Source: Dicaeum eximium
Lineage: Eukaryota > Chordata > Aves > Passeriformes > Dicaeidae
DNA length: 64,000 bases
Direction of reading: 5' to 3'
NCBI GenBank assembly: GCA_013396995.1
Contig: VWZP01008598.1
Coordinates: forward strand, 401,382 to 465,381
Of this stretch, positions 1 through 13,484 are shown in pieces. Both the position numbers and the translations under genes were made by a program. Under the pieces are notes generated by a model. The model made no database searches. It saw only the letters and a list, made by a program, of their open reading frames with translations, and had not been told where the DNA came from. Position 1 is the stretch's first letter. Each line of letters starts with the position of its first letter.

Positions 1-3000
1 CAGGAAAGTGAGGCTTTGCACAGGACTATCATCTGCTTGTTCTGTTTGTTTGGGGGTTTGCCTTAGGGTCAGTTAATCAAGACAGGAGTCCGTAGGATAC
101 TGAGATATTGCCTGTTACCTAACAAATTATGGACTGCTCTGGCACTGGCCTGCAGTTGTGAGTGACTCAGCCATCCTGTTTTAAGATAAAAGGCTGGTCT
201 ACTCTCTATTCTCCAGCAGTGATACTTATGTCTGAACCAGTGCTTATTTTCATACTTCCTGATGTTTTAAAATTTTGTGTTAACTTTTCCCAGAATCAAA
301 AAGGTATCTTGGAAGGAGAAACAGATTGTTTTTTGTCAGATTAGCAAATATTTGTATTCTTTAAATAAGTAAAAATTGAAGTTCTGCATGTCCTCATCCT
401 ACAATAGTCTTTTTGCTTTTTAAGGTACTGTCAAATGGTCATCATAGCAGTACCTAAAATAGATAAAGGCCTCCAAGCTGTGGCTCTTAAACTGGTGAAC
501 CACACAATGGTTGTCATTTACCCTGAAAAGCTAACAGGCAATCTGTTTCCACATTTCCTCTGAAATTCTGTATGAGAGCAACAGTAGTTGGAAGAGATGA
601 TGTGAAGAACAGGCTGCATGATGCACTCCTACAAAATGGGAAAGATGCTTTCCTAGCTGTTAGTGCTGGGTGAGAAATGTTTTTCTCATCATGTGAAAAC
701 ATCAAGATTCTGAATTCCCCCACCCCCTCTTTTTTTTCTATCCTACAACAGCCTAAAGCTGAAACTATCTTTCCTCTTCTCCCCAAAAACCAAAATCATA
801 CTAAAAAAAAATAAAAAAAGCTTTATGAAAAGATAGATGATTGTCATAGGGAAAAAAAAAAAAATTTGTCCTGAGCTTTACAAGCCTTTTGAGGAAACTT
901 TTTTCCTTGAAGAGTTGAGAGGGGTTGTGTTGACCAGTTCTGAAGGCTGCATGAACTTAAAATGCTTTTCTAGCCCTTAATTTTTATGCAGTTTATAACC
1001 ATGATAGCCAGTAGTCTACTGTACCCCTTAGGGTTGCATGGCCCAAGTCATAGAAAATTGGGTGAGAATGATGAGATGCAATCTTTTTGAGTTTTGTTGT
1101 CATTAGCCTCAAATTATTTAGTGCTCAGGTACCTAGAGTAGGTATTATTAAAGATTAAAAAGAGACAGGGAAAAAAGGTAGTGTTATCTAGAAATACTAA
1201 ACCAGCATTTTTGATCTGACTCTTTTAAAATGAGGATTTGAAATCTAATGCCATGAATAAGAATGTTAAATAATTTCCCTTTTTTAATCTTGAATTTAGA
1301 TAATTTTGTGTGCCTATACAGGGACCTTTATCTAACCATTGTTAATACTGCAAGGGCAGAACTGCAGTTGTGGTGTGCTGCTAAATCCATTATAAATGTT
1401 TGCCTTGAGAGATTTACAATGTGCCTATTTTAAATTTCTCTGAGTTAAAAGTTTGCAAGTCGTTAGGTCTGGTGGGAACTTGAACTGCTTCTTTGTTTCC
1501 GTAGGTGTGTTTGCTAAGTTTGTGAGATTCTCTGAAAGACTGTTTTTTCCTAAACAATGCTCTTTTTTTCCTCTATAAACCACGCACCGCACAGACACTC
1601 TGTTTCCTAGGTAACTTGAGTGGGGATTGAATTTCTCCCATATTATCTTTGTTCCTATATAATCTTTCTTATTTTATTTTAACCTCTCCTATCATCTTTC
1701 TTACCAATTCTTTGGGATATTGTGTGTTTTTGCAGTTTTCCGTGACCTGTTTTCTCCCTTTGTCCATTTGCATTTCTGAAAGGACGCATGAAAAGTTTCT
1801 TATGCAACATTTCTTTGTATTTCAACATATCTGACAATTGAAATGCTGTATTGCTACTGTCTCTTTTGTGATAACCATATTCCAATGCATGGTGGGTAGG
1901 TGTATAAATGAGCTGTAATTGCTCCCGAGTGTGAGGCTGATCTGAAAGGACTTTTGTGTCCTGCAATGCAGCAAGCAAAGTGCAACCTTTTATTGTGTGA
2001 AACAACTGCAGGATCCTTCAAGCAGATCCTGCAAATCCTTCTTCAAATGACTAATCCTTTAAAAAAGATGCTAAAATAGATTGGGAAAATTAAATGGGAG
2101 GAACTAGTGTAGTTTATTTAATTTTATTGTTTTCAAACAGAACTGATTATTTGAGCACTTACTGTTTAGTAAAAGCAGCTTTTTGTGCGCTTACAAAAAA
2201 TGCCTTGCTTATGAGGTATATACCTTAAACCCTGGGTAAAGGAGGTTTTTCTGATGTGATGTTTGTGGGGCCTGATCATTTGTTTTTGTCTTTTTTTTTT
2301 TTTGGATCCCCAGGTCAGAGATCAGTTGAGTTCTCAAACCTGTAACTTGTTTATAGGCAGATGAATTAGCATGTGTACAATGAGCAATCATGTAAATAAA
2401 GGTGTTCAATAATAGTCATCATAGTATTTTTTCTGAATGCTTCTACAGATATGAGGAACATGTTCTTTTTTTTAATATGTGATCTAAACAGGCAAGGTAC
2501 TATAAAGAGTTTTTCAACCTATTTCTGTTTATATATCTGAATCCTCTAAGTAAAATTTGAGGATCTAGTTTATAATTTTTGATCTACAATTGCTTGAGCA
2601 TGTATTTGAAATTCTGTAAATGCATAACTTTTTTGCAGTTCTAGCCTATGATTGTGATTATGTTTATTGTGTAATGATAAATTAGTTGCTAAATAAACCT
2701 TATACCAGAAGCAGTGACCGTGGGGGTGAATTAGCCACTTTTATATTTTTCTGCTCATAGTTGATTTGAGGAGTGGAGTTGGGGTTTGTCTTTTTATAGA
2801 GAAAGGTTTAATCTGATGTTTTCAGGTTTCAAGAGGCACATTTTGAATAGTAAGTGGAAGAGATTGTTTCAAATGCAGATAGAAGAAAAAAAAAGCTTAT
2901 AAACTGTTGAGAAGTGGCTAGTGATTGCATATGCTTTATTTGAAGGCATGTTTATGTAATACATTTGGCTATGCATCTGTAATGCTTTTGCCATTGGTTT

Positions 3001-6000
3001 AGTGCAAGACTCTGGAGATAACCATTTCCCTGTTTCTGCCTCCTTAATTGCCTGTAATGATTCCACAGGACCTCTCTGTGTATTACATCTGTACAGGGCT
3101 TTAGATGTAGAAACTGTGCTTCAGTGTTCATGCAAAAAATGTTAACCATTAATGATTAGTTGTTGATTAAAATAGATTCTCATTGCTTACCTGGCATCAG
3201 ATGCTAGTCAGCCTTGGTGGCTCTGCTGAATGTGTATGTGTACAATGATGGTTATGTCATGTATCCGCTCCCCCATTGCTCTCTGACATATATGCAGTTG
3301 TAGGTGAAAGGTCAGTAACAATCCAGGACAAGGCAGCACTTCAAGCCACCATGGTGTTTCAACACTGAATGATTTAAATTAAACCACAGAAATGCACCTG
3401 CTTGGTAAGGACAAAGCTGTATTTGGTAGTTACTGATGGCCTGTATGCTCTTTTTCTAGCAAAATATTGACTAATGTGACTAAATCTACAGGGTAGATCA
3501 CAACTCTCTTATTTTATTTCCTCTTTCTAAAGGATAAAGAAGACAACTGATTATATAATGGAAAACCAGCAATTTCAATCAATGGTCCAACTTTCTTCCA
3601 TAGCACATTCATGTTTGATAGTGGTTGCGTTTGGATCTGTGTCCTCCCCCTTGTCCTTGCTTCCTGTATTTTGTATTCTGTACGGAAGTCCTGTGTATGT
3701 CTGGTTAATAAGTTGCTTTCAAAGTTTTTGTACAAAGTATTCAGTGGAAAAGAAATGATAATTTCATCAGTGGAATCCCTTGTTAGGATGATCTTGAGAT
3801 TCTTAACCTCCAAATGGCTATTTGAGTCTCTAAGAAAGTCACATCCTGGATTTAGGTCATTAGTTTTCTCTTTAAGCTGACAATCTCATCAAGCTGCTCC
3901 TTTTAAGCACTGCTGCTCCCTAAGGCCAACCTTTCTGGATGTCCTTGGAGCAAGTAATTTAAGACTAGACATGTGGCTTATGCCACTTGACAGCCTTTTG
4001 AAATGCTGGGACTTCAACAGCACATGTTTTACAAGCTTCCCATCTTCCTTCCTTTCTAAAGAGGAGAGCAGTTAATTCTGCCTTTAATTTACTTGAACAG
4101 CCGTATTTCTGTTAATTCCCTCTACTGATTCTCAGTTGTGAAGGTTTAGATATTTATATTTACTTCTACCTGAACGATATTTCAGTAAGAATGCAGACAT
4201 GGCAGCCAGCTCTGCTATTGCTTTGGTGAGCTGTGCTTTCTGTCCATCCACTGATGGTTTGCAAATCATTAAAATAGCTCCCTGGTAAGCACTTGGAGCA
4301 TATTTCATCTGGGTTTCATTTTTTTAATGCAGTCATAAGTGAGCTGTACATTGCATAAGCATGTACGAGTGCTATGGCAACAAGAATTAGAAGGCTTGTG
4401 AGAACTGCATGGTGTTAACCAAGGCAATATTTTCATGCATGAGGCATTTTGGATGACAACAGACAATATGACTTTTCTCCATGTTGCCAGTGAGACATGT
4501 GCCAGCACTCTTGCTGAGACAAATATATGTTTACCCCCTTAATCAAGATCTCCTCTGCCATTTGTCTGTTCTTTTCTCATCTGAGAGTAGAAGGAGCAAG
4601 GTTTATTGGATGCAGTGTCTTGCAAAACTTCTGTAATGTAAGAAAACTGCAACTGTGTGTAAACTTTGCTGGTAGAACATTGGTATGGTCAGATAAAACC
4701 TATTATGTTAGTAAGCACTCTTTTATGTGCTTAAAACATGGCTGAACCACTTTTGTAGTGTGGATTTTTGTGCTCTGTAGAGAGTTCCAAGCTGTCTCTG
4801 ACCTAAGATAATATTTTGGTTTTAGTCTGCTGAATTTCAAAGCTCTCACTGACTTCAGAGGAAAGAGGACTAACATATCTCAGTTGATAGGTTGGTCCTG
4901 CTCATGCTGGTGTTGTGCAGTGTAGGTGAACTGCCAATGTACATCCGTGTCCTGGTGTTCTCAGGTTTGGTGAGAGGGAGCTCTTTCCATGCTTGGTGTG
5001 GATACATGTGTAGTGGAAGTCTGACTGGCTGACAGCAGCAGTTCACCAGCCCCAGGTGTTTCTGCTGGGGGCAGGACTCTCTCCTCAAGAGGAAGGGGGA
5101 CCCTGACCATAAATAATCTGTTATCAACACGTATGAAAAAGCATTGTTTACACAGTACAGTGTGTTGTGAAGGGGTTTGGAGGAGGATGTTCTCCTGGCT
5201 CTGCTCACATGTTTTTCTTGCTTGCTATTGTGATACAAAGGCAATTACCCTTTCCATCTGTTTGGCCTCAGCTCTGCTGCCCAAGGTTTGCCCACTCAGA
5301 CTTATTGGTAGAGCAGCTCAGAAGAGCTGCTCGGTCACTCTGAACCAGTTGTTTTGTTCACCTTTCCTATTTGTTCCATTTTCATTGAATCCAGGGGCTT
5401 TTAGAGGACTGGGTTCCCGTGGAAGGCTGGAAGAACTTCCAGTTCAGTAGAACTTCCTTCAGTAGGCAGATAGTGGTAGTGGTAGTGGTAACTTTCAAGA
5501 ATTATGGCAGGCTGGAGAAAGCCATGTGCACAGATTTAATAGGTTTAAGGTTAAATCTGAACAATCATTTCCATAGTTTAGGGAATGCAGCTGCCATGGC
5601 AGTATTGAAGTTTTTCCAGCGTGTTTCTTTCCTGAGGTGGGCAGGAATTCAGACATTGCATGTATTCAGTCAAACAGTAATATTTTGAGGATATTTTTCA
5701 TCTCTGAGTCTTCCTGGGTTGCTATAGTGGGGAGTCTAGAGTTTGGAATGGCTCCCTGAAGGATGTACTTTGGTAATGTAGGAGTTGGCTGCTGAACTTC
5801 TGGTTCAGGTAATAATAGTGGTGAATTTTTGTAGCTGATTATAGAAGAGTACTTTAGCAAAGATTTTTTTCACCCCCCTGATGAAAGAAAGGGGCTGGGG
5901 GGAAGTATTCTGTAGTTATCTTGGAAGTTGAAAGTAAGTGATATCTATTTTTACTTCTTCCATGGGCTTCAGCAAATTATTTACCTTATCAGCTGCTTAA

Positions 6001-7698
6001 GCCTGGGAGAATAATCATCTCATTTCCATTTGGACAGCCATTGCCATTGCAGAGAGACTGTATGAACCATTGTTTCCTCATTACAATTCAAATCCATCAA
6101 TAGAATAGGTAACTAACCTTCAGTGGCAGAAAGATCTTTTGGATGATAGGATTCTGCCTTTTTATAGGTAATGGAACTGCTGTGGCTGCATCACCCTATA
6201 CTTAAAGCATAAAAAAAGCTCAAGACTAAAGATATTCCATTTCTTTTCAATACTATGTTAACCACAGGCACACTAACTAGAAGGCATTTCTCCCACATAC
6301 ACGCTCCTTACTGCATTTGTTCTGGTCAAATGCTAACTGGAGACTATGCATTTACCACCACCATTGTAAAAACAAGAAGTAACAAATCTTGCTGACATAG
6401 GAGGAGATTGGGACATTTAATTTATTCATGTTTTTGAAGCACTTGAAGCTATGTAGCTAGGCAGCTGTATCTGTAATAACACAGATGCTGGTTATTTTTT
6501 GGGCTTTTGTTTAAATGTTCACTTGCACTAAAAATGACTGCTTTCTCAGAATCTTTATCTTCAGAGATGACCATCTCTGTGAAGAGTAAATTCATTACTT
6601 GAACAGAAAAGGAATTGTCTGTCAGCAGAGCCCTTTCTTCTCTATTTCTTCTCCAGCTGAGAAAGAATAAACATAATGTCAGAGAAAATAACTCTCATCA
6701 GAATTTACGTTTAATTTGTTTTCCTAATGACACATAGCCTCTCATGCACCTTTCCTTGGGTGCAGGTAAGAAATGAATTTTAGGAAACAGAATTTTGCAA
6801 ATATCTCTATGTGTAGGGAGGAGGATTATTTTTCTAAGGAAAGTATTGCCTAGCTAGCTATTAGCTGAAGCTTTTGGGTATTCTGTTCAGGTAAGTGAAA
6901 GCATCAAATTGAAAACGTGAGATGTATTTTAAAGTATTTGAACAGCTAAAGAGAGAAGCAATTTAATATGCATTATTTAAGTATTTCTTAAGTTTTTATC
7001 ATCAGCATCTATTTTGAATTTCACTAACTCATCCTCTATTTGAAACATTAATGGCCAGAATAGCATAACAGGAGGATATTGAACATGCAAAAAGATGTAT
7101 GACAGATAATATTATAGTATTATGTGGGAAGTGATTATTCTACACTCCTTGTTAAGAGAGCATGTGAGTGTTTGAACTGATTGTGAACAAAAGAAGAGGG
7201 GGAGGAAGTAGCAGAAGGTCTGAAGTTGGTCTCTCTTGATGTAACATGGTTAGGAGAGTATGTGGTGTTTGTTGCTAAAGGTGATGAGAAGCGTGCATTG
7301 ACAGGAAAAGAAGTGCCACTTCTTTTACTGAGATTGTCTGATGCAGTTTTATTTTCATTTCTTCTTTATTGATGTGACATAAATTCTTCAAGCCAAAGGC
7401 TGTCTTTTTTAATGCTTGTATTTTGCCTGAGACAATGGGACATTTATCCATTGCTCAGCTAATAATTCTGCAAGAGTCTAAATAATTATAGGTAATAATG
7501 GAGTAATACATGACTAATATACTTCTACAAAAGTAATTTGTATTTGAGCTACCTAATAATTTCTGAGCATGGAAGTTAAATATCATTAATATTAAACATG
7601 GCCATTGTTCCTGCTTACACTGAAATTTTACTCCTGATTTTCATTGTAACAAAAACTGTTTTGTTCCTTTTGTTTTGTGTGGTTTGTTTCTCTCATAG
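1..7698 (+). other. ELMO1: ELMO1 intron, 3' part (upstream of exon a)
   Basis: This non-coding stretch ends in a pyrimidine-rich tract and an AG at 7697-7698. It is AT-rich, with short A or T runs (for example about 851-864 and 2291-2303) and a small GGTAGT run near 5470. The preceding ELMO1 coding exon, which would end in the codons for ...TTSP, was not found by reading, so it should lie upstream of the window. No transposon with clear ends was recognised here. The open frames of 60-124 codons on both strands lack recognisable protein similarity and splice context. Confidence 0.8.
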
Positions 7699-7868
7699 GC
7701 CCAAAATGCACAGCAGCTCCATGAGAGGATCCAGTCTTCTAGCATGGATGCAAAGTTAGAAGCACTGAAAGATTTAGCCAACTACTCACGGGATATTACA
7801 TTTGCCCAAGAATTTATAAACCTGGATGGTATTTCCCTCCTAACACAAATGGTTGAAAGTGGCACAGA
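7699..7868 (+). CDS. ELMO1: ELMO1 coding exon a (about residues 82-138)
   Basis: The exon encodes AQNAQQLHERIQSS... through ...LLTQMVESGT, plus the first two bases of a Glu codon. This matches the stretch just after the N-terminal Ras-binding domain of ELMO1 and the start of the armadillo-repeat (ELMO_ARM) domain. ELMO1 is a cytoplasmic scaffold that binds DOCK-family exchange factors and, through its N-terminus, active RhoG; together these activate Rac in cell engulfment and migration. The acceptor is a T-rich tract ending ctcatag and the donor is gtaagt. The length is 170 nt: it enters in phase 0 and exits in phase 2. From memory, the mammalian protein reads SLSRDV where this one reads NYSRDI, and the rest is nearly identical. 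The key fit is that the split codon ga|a is completed by the next exon. Confidence 0.96.
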
Positions 7869-10574
7869 GTAAGTATTCTGCTTAAACTCTGTTGTTCCTT
7901 CCATGTGGGGTGATTTCATGCTCTCTTTCTGAGTTGAGAAATTAAATATCTCAAGAGGTCTAGGCTGCTAGGATAGTATATTAATTATCAATGAAATGTT
8001 CTCTTAATTTCCCCTAACAATGGGCTGGTCAGGACTGGGGATAAGCAAAGTAGAAAGCCACAAGTACCAACTGTGCCATAAATTTTGGGGACACTGGGGT
8101 CCTAGTTCCTTCTCTATTCATTGGAATTTCAATAAGCTATTGAAAGTATATTAAAAGGCTGATATTTAAGTGATATCACCTAAAAACGATGTTTTAAATT
8201 TCACGTTACGAAGAACATGTGTGGTAAAACCAAAATGTAAAAAATGCTTTCCTTATTTCCATTTTTTATTGTTTTGATTCTGAATGGGATTTTTGTAATA
8301 CCAGTCAGGTTTTTTGACATGAAATTGAAAGCTGACCTCTAAAAAACCACTCACTCTTTAGCAGAAAACCTTACCAAATTTCATCATTGGTCAAATTCAG
8401 GACCAAAGTCCTGAGAAAGTGTCCATTGGCCTAATGTGGAGAGTGCAGCAGAAAAGTATCAACTGGATTGTTGCACTATTAAATTATGCTCTAGCGGTAA
8501 GCATTTGATTTCAAGTAAGAGATTTGCACTCAGTGTCAAGCTCTACTACACAAGAAGAAGTTAACAATACCTATACTGTCTCCTGAGAGAAAGAAAACTG
8601 AAATCAGTTCAGATACCCTCACAAATGTGCTTGTGTTCCCTTGGATTCAAGGAGATAAATAGTATTAGGAAATAAAGCAAAAGTAGTAAGTGGTCTTTGA
8701 AATGGAACACAAATGGTCTCTGAGGGTCTTGTACAAGATATACTGTGTATTTTCCAGAGAAAAATTAACTACTTTCTAGAACCTAGTAGTCCATAGACTG
8801 GGCAATGTAAAAACAATCTCTCCCTGATCCCTGCCCATTGTGTGGTTAATGGTTTATGGAACTCTGAATCCTTACTGCCTAACTGCAACTATGTACTAGA
8901 TTTCCAAAAGCTTGTGGTTTCATCTTCAGCATTTTGGGGTTATAGTCTTTAGTTTTTGCAGTGATGTGATCTGTGGCACACATCACAGGTTATGCCACTT
9001 TAAAAATAAATGCTTCTAGTTACCAAATTTTTCAACTTGTCTTTTATTCATGTGGTATTCGTTGTTTATGGAACAAATTAAGTTTAAATGCAAAGACAAG
9101 TTTAAGTTGATATAAATATATGTATGCAGTTGCTGTACTAATGAAAAATATTCTAAATGGACAGGCTCACATATGCCTGTCAAGATCAGAACACAGGAAA
9201 ATTAACAGTCACTGCCTTTGTGGTTTATTTTGTTGTGACATTATTTAGGTTTAATGGTTTAACTTACTCCACTGCAGAAGGTATTTAAACAAAGGCATTT
9301 TATTTTCTGTTGAAACAGACAGGGAACATTCACATTTTTTATAATCTTGCCTTTTAGCTACACCATGACTAAAGCAAATGCCCTCCTTACCCTTCAGATG
9401 TATTTGTACTGCTGTTGTGTAGCTGTGGGATGAGCCAAACTGTAGCAGACTGGTCTGGATTAAAGAATAACTGTTTGGGAGGGAAAGTACTAAAGGCAAC
9501 ACTGCTGTTGAAAGAACTGCCTAGCAAATTATACCCTGTAATAAGTCCTAACCGAAGGTATAAGTTTTCAAACCACACAGCAGGCTTGTAAACTGGACAT
9601 ATGAGCAGAGTTTACTGCCTTTTTCTTTTTTTATTATTTTATTTTATTTTTGTAAGTAGTTGCATTTTGAGGGATTTAAATTTTTTTCTTTTTAGCTGAT
9701 GTAATGTGTCATCATTTAATGCATTTATCAGTGTTTCTGTCTGTGGGGAGAAATACTCCTGAGTTTGGGCATTGGGCAAAGACACAGACTGTAAGAGTTT
9801 CCAGCAGCTTCACTTGTTGATGAATTCTTAGTACTCACTGCAATCTTTCATGTTCAGCAGCCTAGATATTCTGCAGCTCCTGAGGGTGTGAGCAGGTCAG
9901 GTTTTTCCAAGTCTGGTTTTGCAAAGGGAGTTCTAAAGCAAGGACATCCTGTGCATCACTGGCTGATGAGTGCATATTTAGCAGAACTTGGGATTTAATG
10001 AAAGGAGCAAACATACATACAGAGGGACAGCAGCCTAAGCCTGCCAGGGTGCTTCTGCTTTCTTTTCTCATCTCACTTCAAGGTACTGAATCTGTCCCCT
10101 CACATCAGGGTCTGTCACTAGCTGCTGTGTCAGCACACTAAGCAAACAGACAAACTACTTCCTCAAAAGAAAGAAAAGAAACATTTTTTTCCCATTCATT
10201 TCTGTCAAAGAAAGGCAGCTAGAATCAGTCAGTTTTCCTCTTATGGTCTGTTCTTGTTTTTGCTTGGACTCTGCACTACTGTTACTAAGAGGTCCCACAC
10301 AAGATGCTCATTGAACAGATAAATCAAATTGAAGGCCTCATTACCCTTGTTCCCAACCTGGGCTCAGCACCCTCAGCAATGTGGCCTTGTGGGCTGCACG
10401 GCTGACACGGTCACCAAAGTGCTTCGGAACATAAAGCTTTTCTCTGTGTCCATAGGTGAACCTACACTGCTCTCTCAGCATCCGTAGGTGAATCTACACA
10501 ATTACAGTAGCATTATAAAGGGCAGGGGGCAGGTATTACAGGAGGAATGAGGAGCCAGAAATTTCTGGGTGGGG

Positions 10575-11016
10575 TGTAGCCGAATTTCTGAAGGAGCAAG
10601 GACATGATTTACTCCTGAACTAGTTGGGCAACCCAGCCTGGGCCTAGGCAAGGCCTAGTGAAGAACAAAGAACAGCCTGGGCCTGGGCAAGGCCCAGTGA
10701 AGAACAGAGAACAGAGTTTGTGGTGCAGTTAGAAATTAGCTTAAGGTATGTAGGAGAATAAAGTAGATAGTGTGTGTGTATTAGATGTAGAAGTAGGATT
10801 TAGTACCTTCACCACCTTAAAGGTGAAGGTGGGCAATCTTTGTTTACTTTCTTTCTATGCTGTTCACCAATAAGGGAATACCTGGAAATATAAACAATAT
10901 TGAAACCTATATAACCTGCCATTTTAAGCAAATAAAGGAGAACATTATGTCACCGTATTGGTGTGAGTAATGTTACTTGGCTGACTCCCCACAATTTTGG
11001 GGAATTTCCCCCTTCA
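10575..11016 (+). mobile_element. Solo LTR, ERVK/alpharetrovirus-like
   Basis: The element is 442 bp. It begins TGTAGCC, ends CCTTCA, and is flanked by an exact 6-bp direct repeat, GTGGGG, at 10569-10574 and 11017-11022. A 6-bp target duplication is usual for class II (ERVK-like) avian elements. A TATATAA box at 10908-10914 lies about 17 bases before an AATAAA at 10931-10936. This tight TATA/poly(A) spacing resembles alpharetroviral LTRs, and a short CACC..ATTGGTGTG stretch follows the signal as it does in those LTRs (comparison from memory). No internal gag, pol or env sequence flanks it, so it is best read as a solo LTR left by recombination. A duplicated 39-bp unit lies in its U3-like part. 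The family name cannot be assigned without a library search. Confidence 0.8.
10634..10711 (+). repeat. 39-bp tandem duplication inside the LTR
   Basis: Two direct copies (10634-10672 and 10673-10711) start CAGCCTGGGCCT and CAGCCTGGGCCT respectively and differ at three positions. Each contains a short perfect inverted repeat with an AAG spacer: CTAGGC/GCCTAG in the first copy and CTGGGC/GCCCAG in the second. Two of the three differences (10646 against 10685, and 10656 against 10695) are partners in that stem. U3 repeats of this kind often act as enhancer units in LTRs, but nothing here shows activity. Confidence 0.85.
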
Positions 11017-13452
11017 GTGGGGCAGAAACTTCTTTTATAGCCCAGTTTTAGAAGACAACATATTTTATAAAGATGCATTTAAGTTTATCTTCACTATGGC
11101 ATTATCTTAGCCACCTTGGTGCTACTTCTGTAAGAGCCAGCCTTATTTGAATGGGGCTATGAGTCACCCATACCACTGAGATAAACCTAATGTCTTAGTG
11201 TGCTGAGAGATGGTCCAGCTCTCTGCCTTCTTCTCCCATTTTTTGTGTGTTAATCCCTGTTCTTTAGCCCAGTCCTGCTTTTTTTTTCCCAGGAGCTGGT
11301 TCCAGGAGTTGGTTCCAGGGTCTGTGTGCTTCGCAAAGCCAATCCAGCCTGTGAACTTTTTGCAAAGTACATGATTCTGTTAGAAAACTAACTTTCTAAA
11401 ATTAGTTTTCTGCTCAGTTAGGGACTTGAAGAAACAAGAGAGGAACTGGACATGAGTGGATGCAGAAAAGGCCTTTTTTTTTGTGGCAACAGACCATTAC
11501 ATTGGCCTAGGTGTGTCACTGAGCCACAGCCTGAGAGCAGCCGGGCTGTGAAACAATGTATGTGAGGGTGGTGGCTGTCTCTGCCCTTGTGTTGCACTCT
11601 GGGGACTGACACTGGGACTCTGGGAGAGCAGGAATGGGACATACTCTATAAGTGGCTGCTGGTGGTCTGCAGGGATCCCTTCTGTGTGCTGTGCCAGCTG
11701 CCCATGGGTTGATGCAGCTGGGAACAGCCCCACATCTGTAAGCCCAGGCTGAGTGGCACCTCTGTTCACAGTGTGCTGCAGCTGTGCTACAAATTGATGA
11801 ATTTTGTTAATTCAAGCTTTATTCTCTGGTTTCCCCAAAGGGCCAGGCACTACTTATTAGAAGTGCCATCATGCTCTATGCAAAGTTGCTCTGAGATTTC
11901 CTTTGCACATGGATTTCGTGTTAGAGGCAGCTCTTAAGTTATAGTTTGAGTGTCTAATTAAGTTTTACTGGGTAGCCTCTGGAAAACAAGACTCCATCTT
12001 TTTATATAAGTTTCACTGAGGAAGAGGCCTATGTTTTATTTATAGTTGGTTTTGGTTTTTGTGCTACTTAGTCATTATTTCAGTGAAGCTGATGACTATT
12101 AAAGTACAGTGACCAGAGTAAGAGAATGTAAATCCCTGTATTTCTAGTTATTTCTGTTTCATTTTGCAGATGATGAAAAGAAGTGGTAATATAAAAAGTT
12201 GACAAGAAATAACATTGTTTCCTCGTTAGTTTTCCATGTGTTATATTCCTGAATATTGAAGAAAATTATAATGTGTTAGAGAATAGAAAACTGTGGCCAT
12301 GGTATATAAAGCTATAGGGGTTGGTGGTAGGGTGCATGGGTCCTAGTGAAGCTGAGAGTGCATCTTGTCAATATGAATATATTTGTATCAGCAGAGATGC
12401 AATGTCTCAGAAACTGTTCACATGTATCTTGATCTTGTTGAGATGGCTTATCTTGTTTTTCCTTCAGGCTCATTCTTGCTTCTACAGCATTGCTATGAGT
12501 CTTATTAACTGAAAAAGAAAAAAAAACAGTTTTTTGTTTGTTATTATGGTTTGGGTGACACATAAATTATATAAAAGACTGCAAGACAAGTCATGAAGAA
12601 CAAGAAAATGCTGATTCCATTCTATAATTATGCATGATATCCAATCATTTCTCAGACTGTGCATTTGTATCACCAAAGAGTGGGGTGGATGTGTGCAGAC
12701 AGCTATTTTTCTTTCCTGAGCCTTTTCAAAAAGTGATTTCCACAGCACTCCTAATGCTAAACTTTTTTTTTCAGAAGCCAGTCTGTGCCTAGTTAAGAGG
12801 AGCTGACTGTACAGTCCATCTGCTTGGGTGTACAGATAGTCTAAAGGGGAAGTGTAAGGGTGTGCTGCTTCCACTCCCCCCTCAGAGTGCAACACCCTAA
12901 AATGGGGCAGAAAATGAGAAATGCTGCTGAGTCCTATGTATCCTAAGGACTGATAAAAAATATGTTCAGGAACCAAGGTGGAAGAAGGAATCATGTCTTC
13001 TTGCTACCCCAACTGTGATAACATAGTTCTCTCATTCAGGGCTATATTCCATAGTTGAGCCTAGAACTTGTGTTTTAGAAAATCATGTCTGTACAGATAG
13101 TCTTTCTGATGTAGCAGAAGTCTGTTGAAGTCATGGGGTTTTTTCCTTGATGTATCAGAATAGTTGTGTGACTAGAACAGACTTGCAGCCTTCCTTAGAA
13201 GGAAAAAAATTCCTCATAATGCCTTATAAAGCAAGAAAATGAAAATGTAATTCACACGCTGTAAATATTGAAAGACCAAAGAGTTTATAGAAGGAATCTG
13301 TATTTATTTTTGTTATTACTAGTAATAATAATGAGGGTGATCTCATGGGAGGGAAAGGAGGAAGGCCTATGCAGAATTTTCAGCATTTTTTAAATTGGCA
13401 TTATGCTGATCTCTAGGACTTGCCATTTGGCTGAAATAACACACAGTTTCTG

Positions 13453-13484
13453 GAAAAAAAAAAAAGAAAAAAAAAAAGAGAGAG
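13453..13484 (+). repeat. Poly-purine low-complexity tract
   Basis: Two A-runs are separated by a single G, followed by GAGAGAGA. There is no sign of an adjoining retroposed copy. Confidence 0.8.

Noticed and set aside
9742..10993. TGTGGGGAG...CTCCCCACA as ends of a 1.25-kb element
   Set aside because: The flanks do not match each other, and the 442-bp interpretation inside it has an exact 6-bp target duplication.
12482..12994. Longest open frame outside exons (170 codons, minus strand)
   Set aside because: No recognisable domain or similarity, no splice or promoter context, and its start lies in ordinary intron sequence. One 170-codon frame is not surprising in 64 kb read in six frames.
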